This document shows positions 33,337 to 33,413 of a stretch of 33,413 bases of DNA, one piece after another. Position numbers and translations under genes: made by a program. The notes beneath the pieces were generated by a model that had not been told where the DNA came from, did not search any database, and saw only the letters and a program-made list of their open reading frames with translations. Location of the stretch: positions 1 through 33,413 of the forward strand of contig DNYS01000139.1 of the NCBI GenBank assembly GCA_003506735.1. The letters are read 5' to 3'. How positions within the stretch are numbered: position 1 is the first letter of the stretch; every line of letters begins with the position of its first letter. Origin of the DNA: Nitrospinota bacterium. Its GTDB lineage: Bacteria; UBA8248.

Positions 33337-33413
33337 TTTGTTCCCGTTGGATGTGCATGGCGAATTCCTAATTAAGCGGCCATGAGTGTATGAAACCGAC
33401 ATTTCCCATATGG

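Overview
This window is GC-rich, densely packed bacterial chromosome, apart from two AT-rich islands that carry mobile-element remains (about 1-180 and 27,240-28,040). The gene content resembles uncultured, environmentally widespread bacteria of the Deltaproteobacteria/Tectomicrobia/SAR324 kind: LivHMGF-LivK, TAXI-type TRAP, luciferase-like oxidoreductases, UbiD decarboxylases, a molybdenum hydroxylase and HyuAB. That placement is inference from gene content; there is no rRNA or other taxonomic marker here. No tRNA, rRNA or CRISPR array was seen.

Layout. (1) 23-176 is a small AT-rich element with perfect 17-bp terminal inverted repeats. (2) 326-11,230, plus strand: a two-subunit class I CoA-transferase (GctAB/IpdAB-like), an M20 metallohydrolase, a luciferase-like oxidoreductase, two tandem PLP-dependent cysteine-synthase-like genes (the first frameshifted), and a complete branched-chain-amino-acid-type ABC importer (LivH, M, G, F, then the binding protein). 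(3) 11,301-17,213: an AhpD/carboxymuconolactone-decarboxylase-like gene interrupted by an in-frame TGA, a three-subunit molybdenum hydroxylase (FAD, 2Fe-2S and Mo subunits) and an M28 peptidase. (4) 17,409-22,527: a second luciferase-like oxidoreductase, an M24 peptidase, a fused TRAP permease and its TAXI-type binding protein. (5) 22,640-25,795: a cyclase/kynurenine-formamidase-like hydrolase, a UbiD decarboxylase and a third luciferase-like oxidoreductase. (6) 25,838-32,201, minus strand: a second UbiD, a decayed IS transposase (itself on the plus strand) and hydantoinase/oxoprolinase subunits B and A. (7) 32,422-33,336: a divergent class IV aminotransferase.

The genes together look like a scavenging and catabolic island. 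Two high-affinity importers bring in organic acids or amino-acid-like compounds. Several unrelated hydrolases (M20, M24, M28, cyclase, HyuAB) open amide or ring bonds. Flavin/F420 oxidoreductases, the molybdenum hydroxylase, UbiD and CoA-transferase would carry out oxidation, decarboxylation and CoA activation. The substrate cannot be read from the sequence.

The strongest novel signal is at 11,301-12,104. The two ORFs there read as one protein if TGA 11,559-11,561 encodes selenocysteine. The TGA falls exactly on the second redox cysteine of the AhpD-type CxxC...H motif, giving C84-E-Y-U87...H91. A SECIS-like stem-loop with a G at the start of its apical loop follows 21 nt downstream. The gene sits directly upstream of the molybdenum hydroxylase genes.
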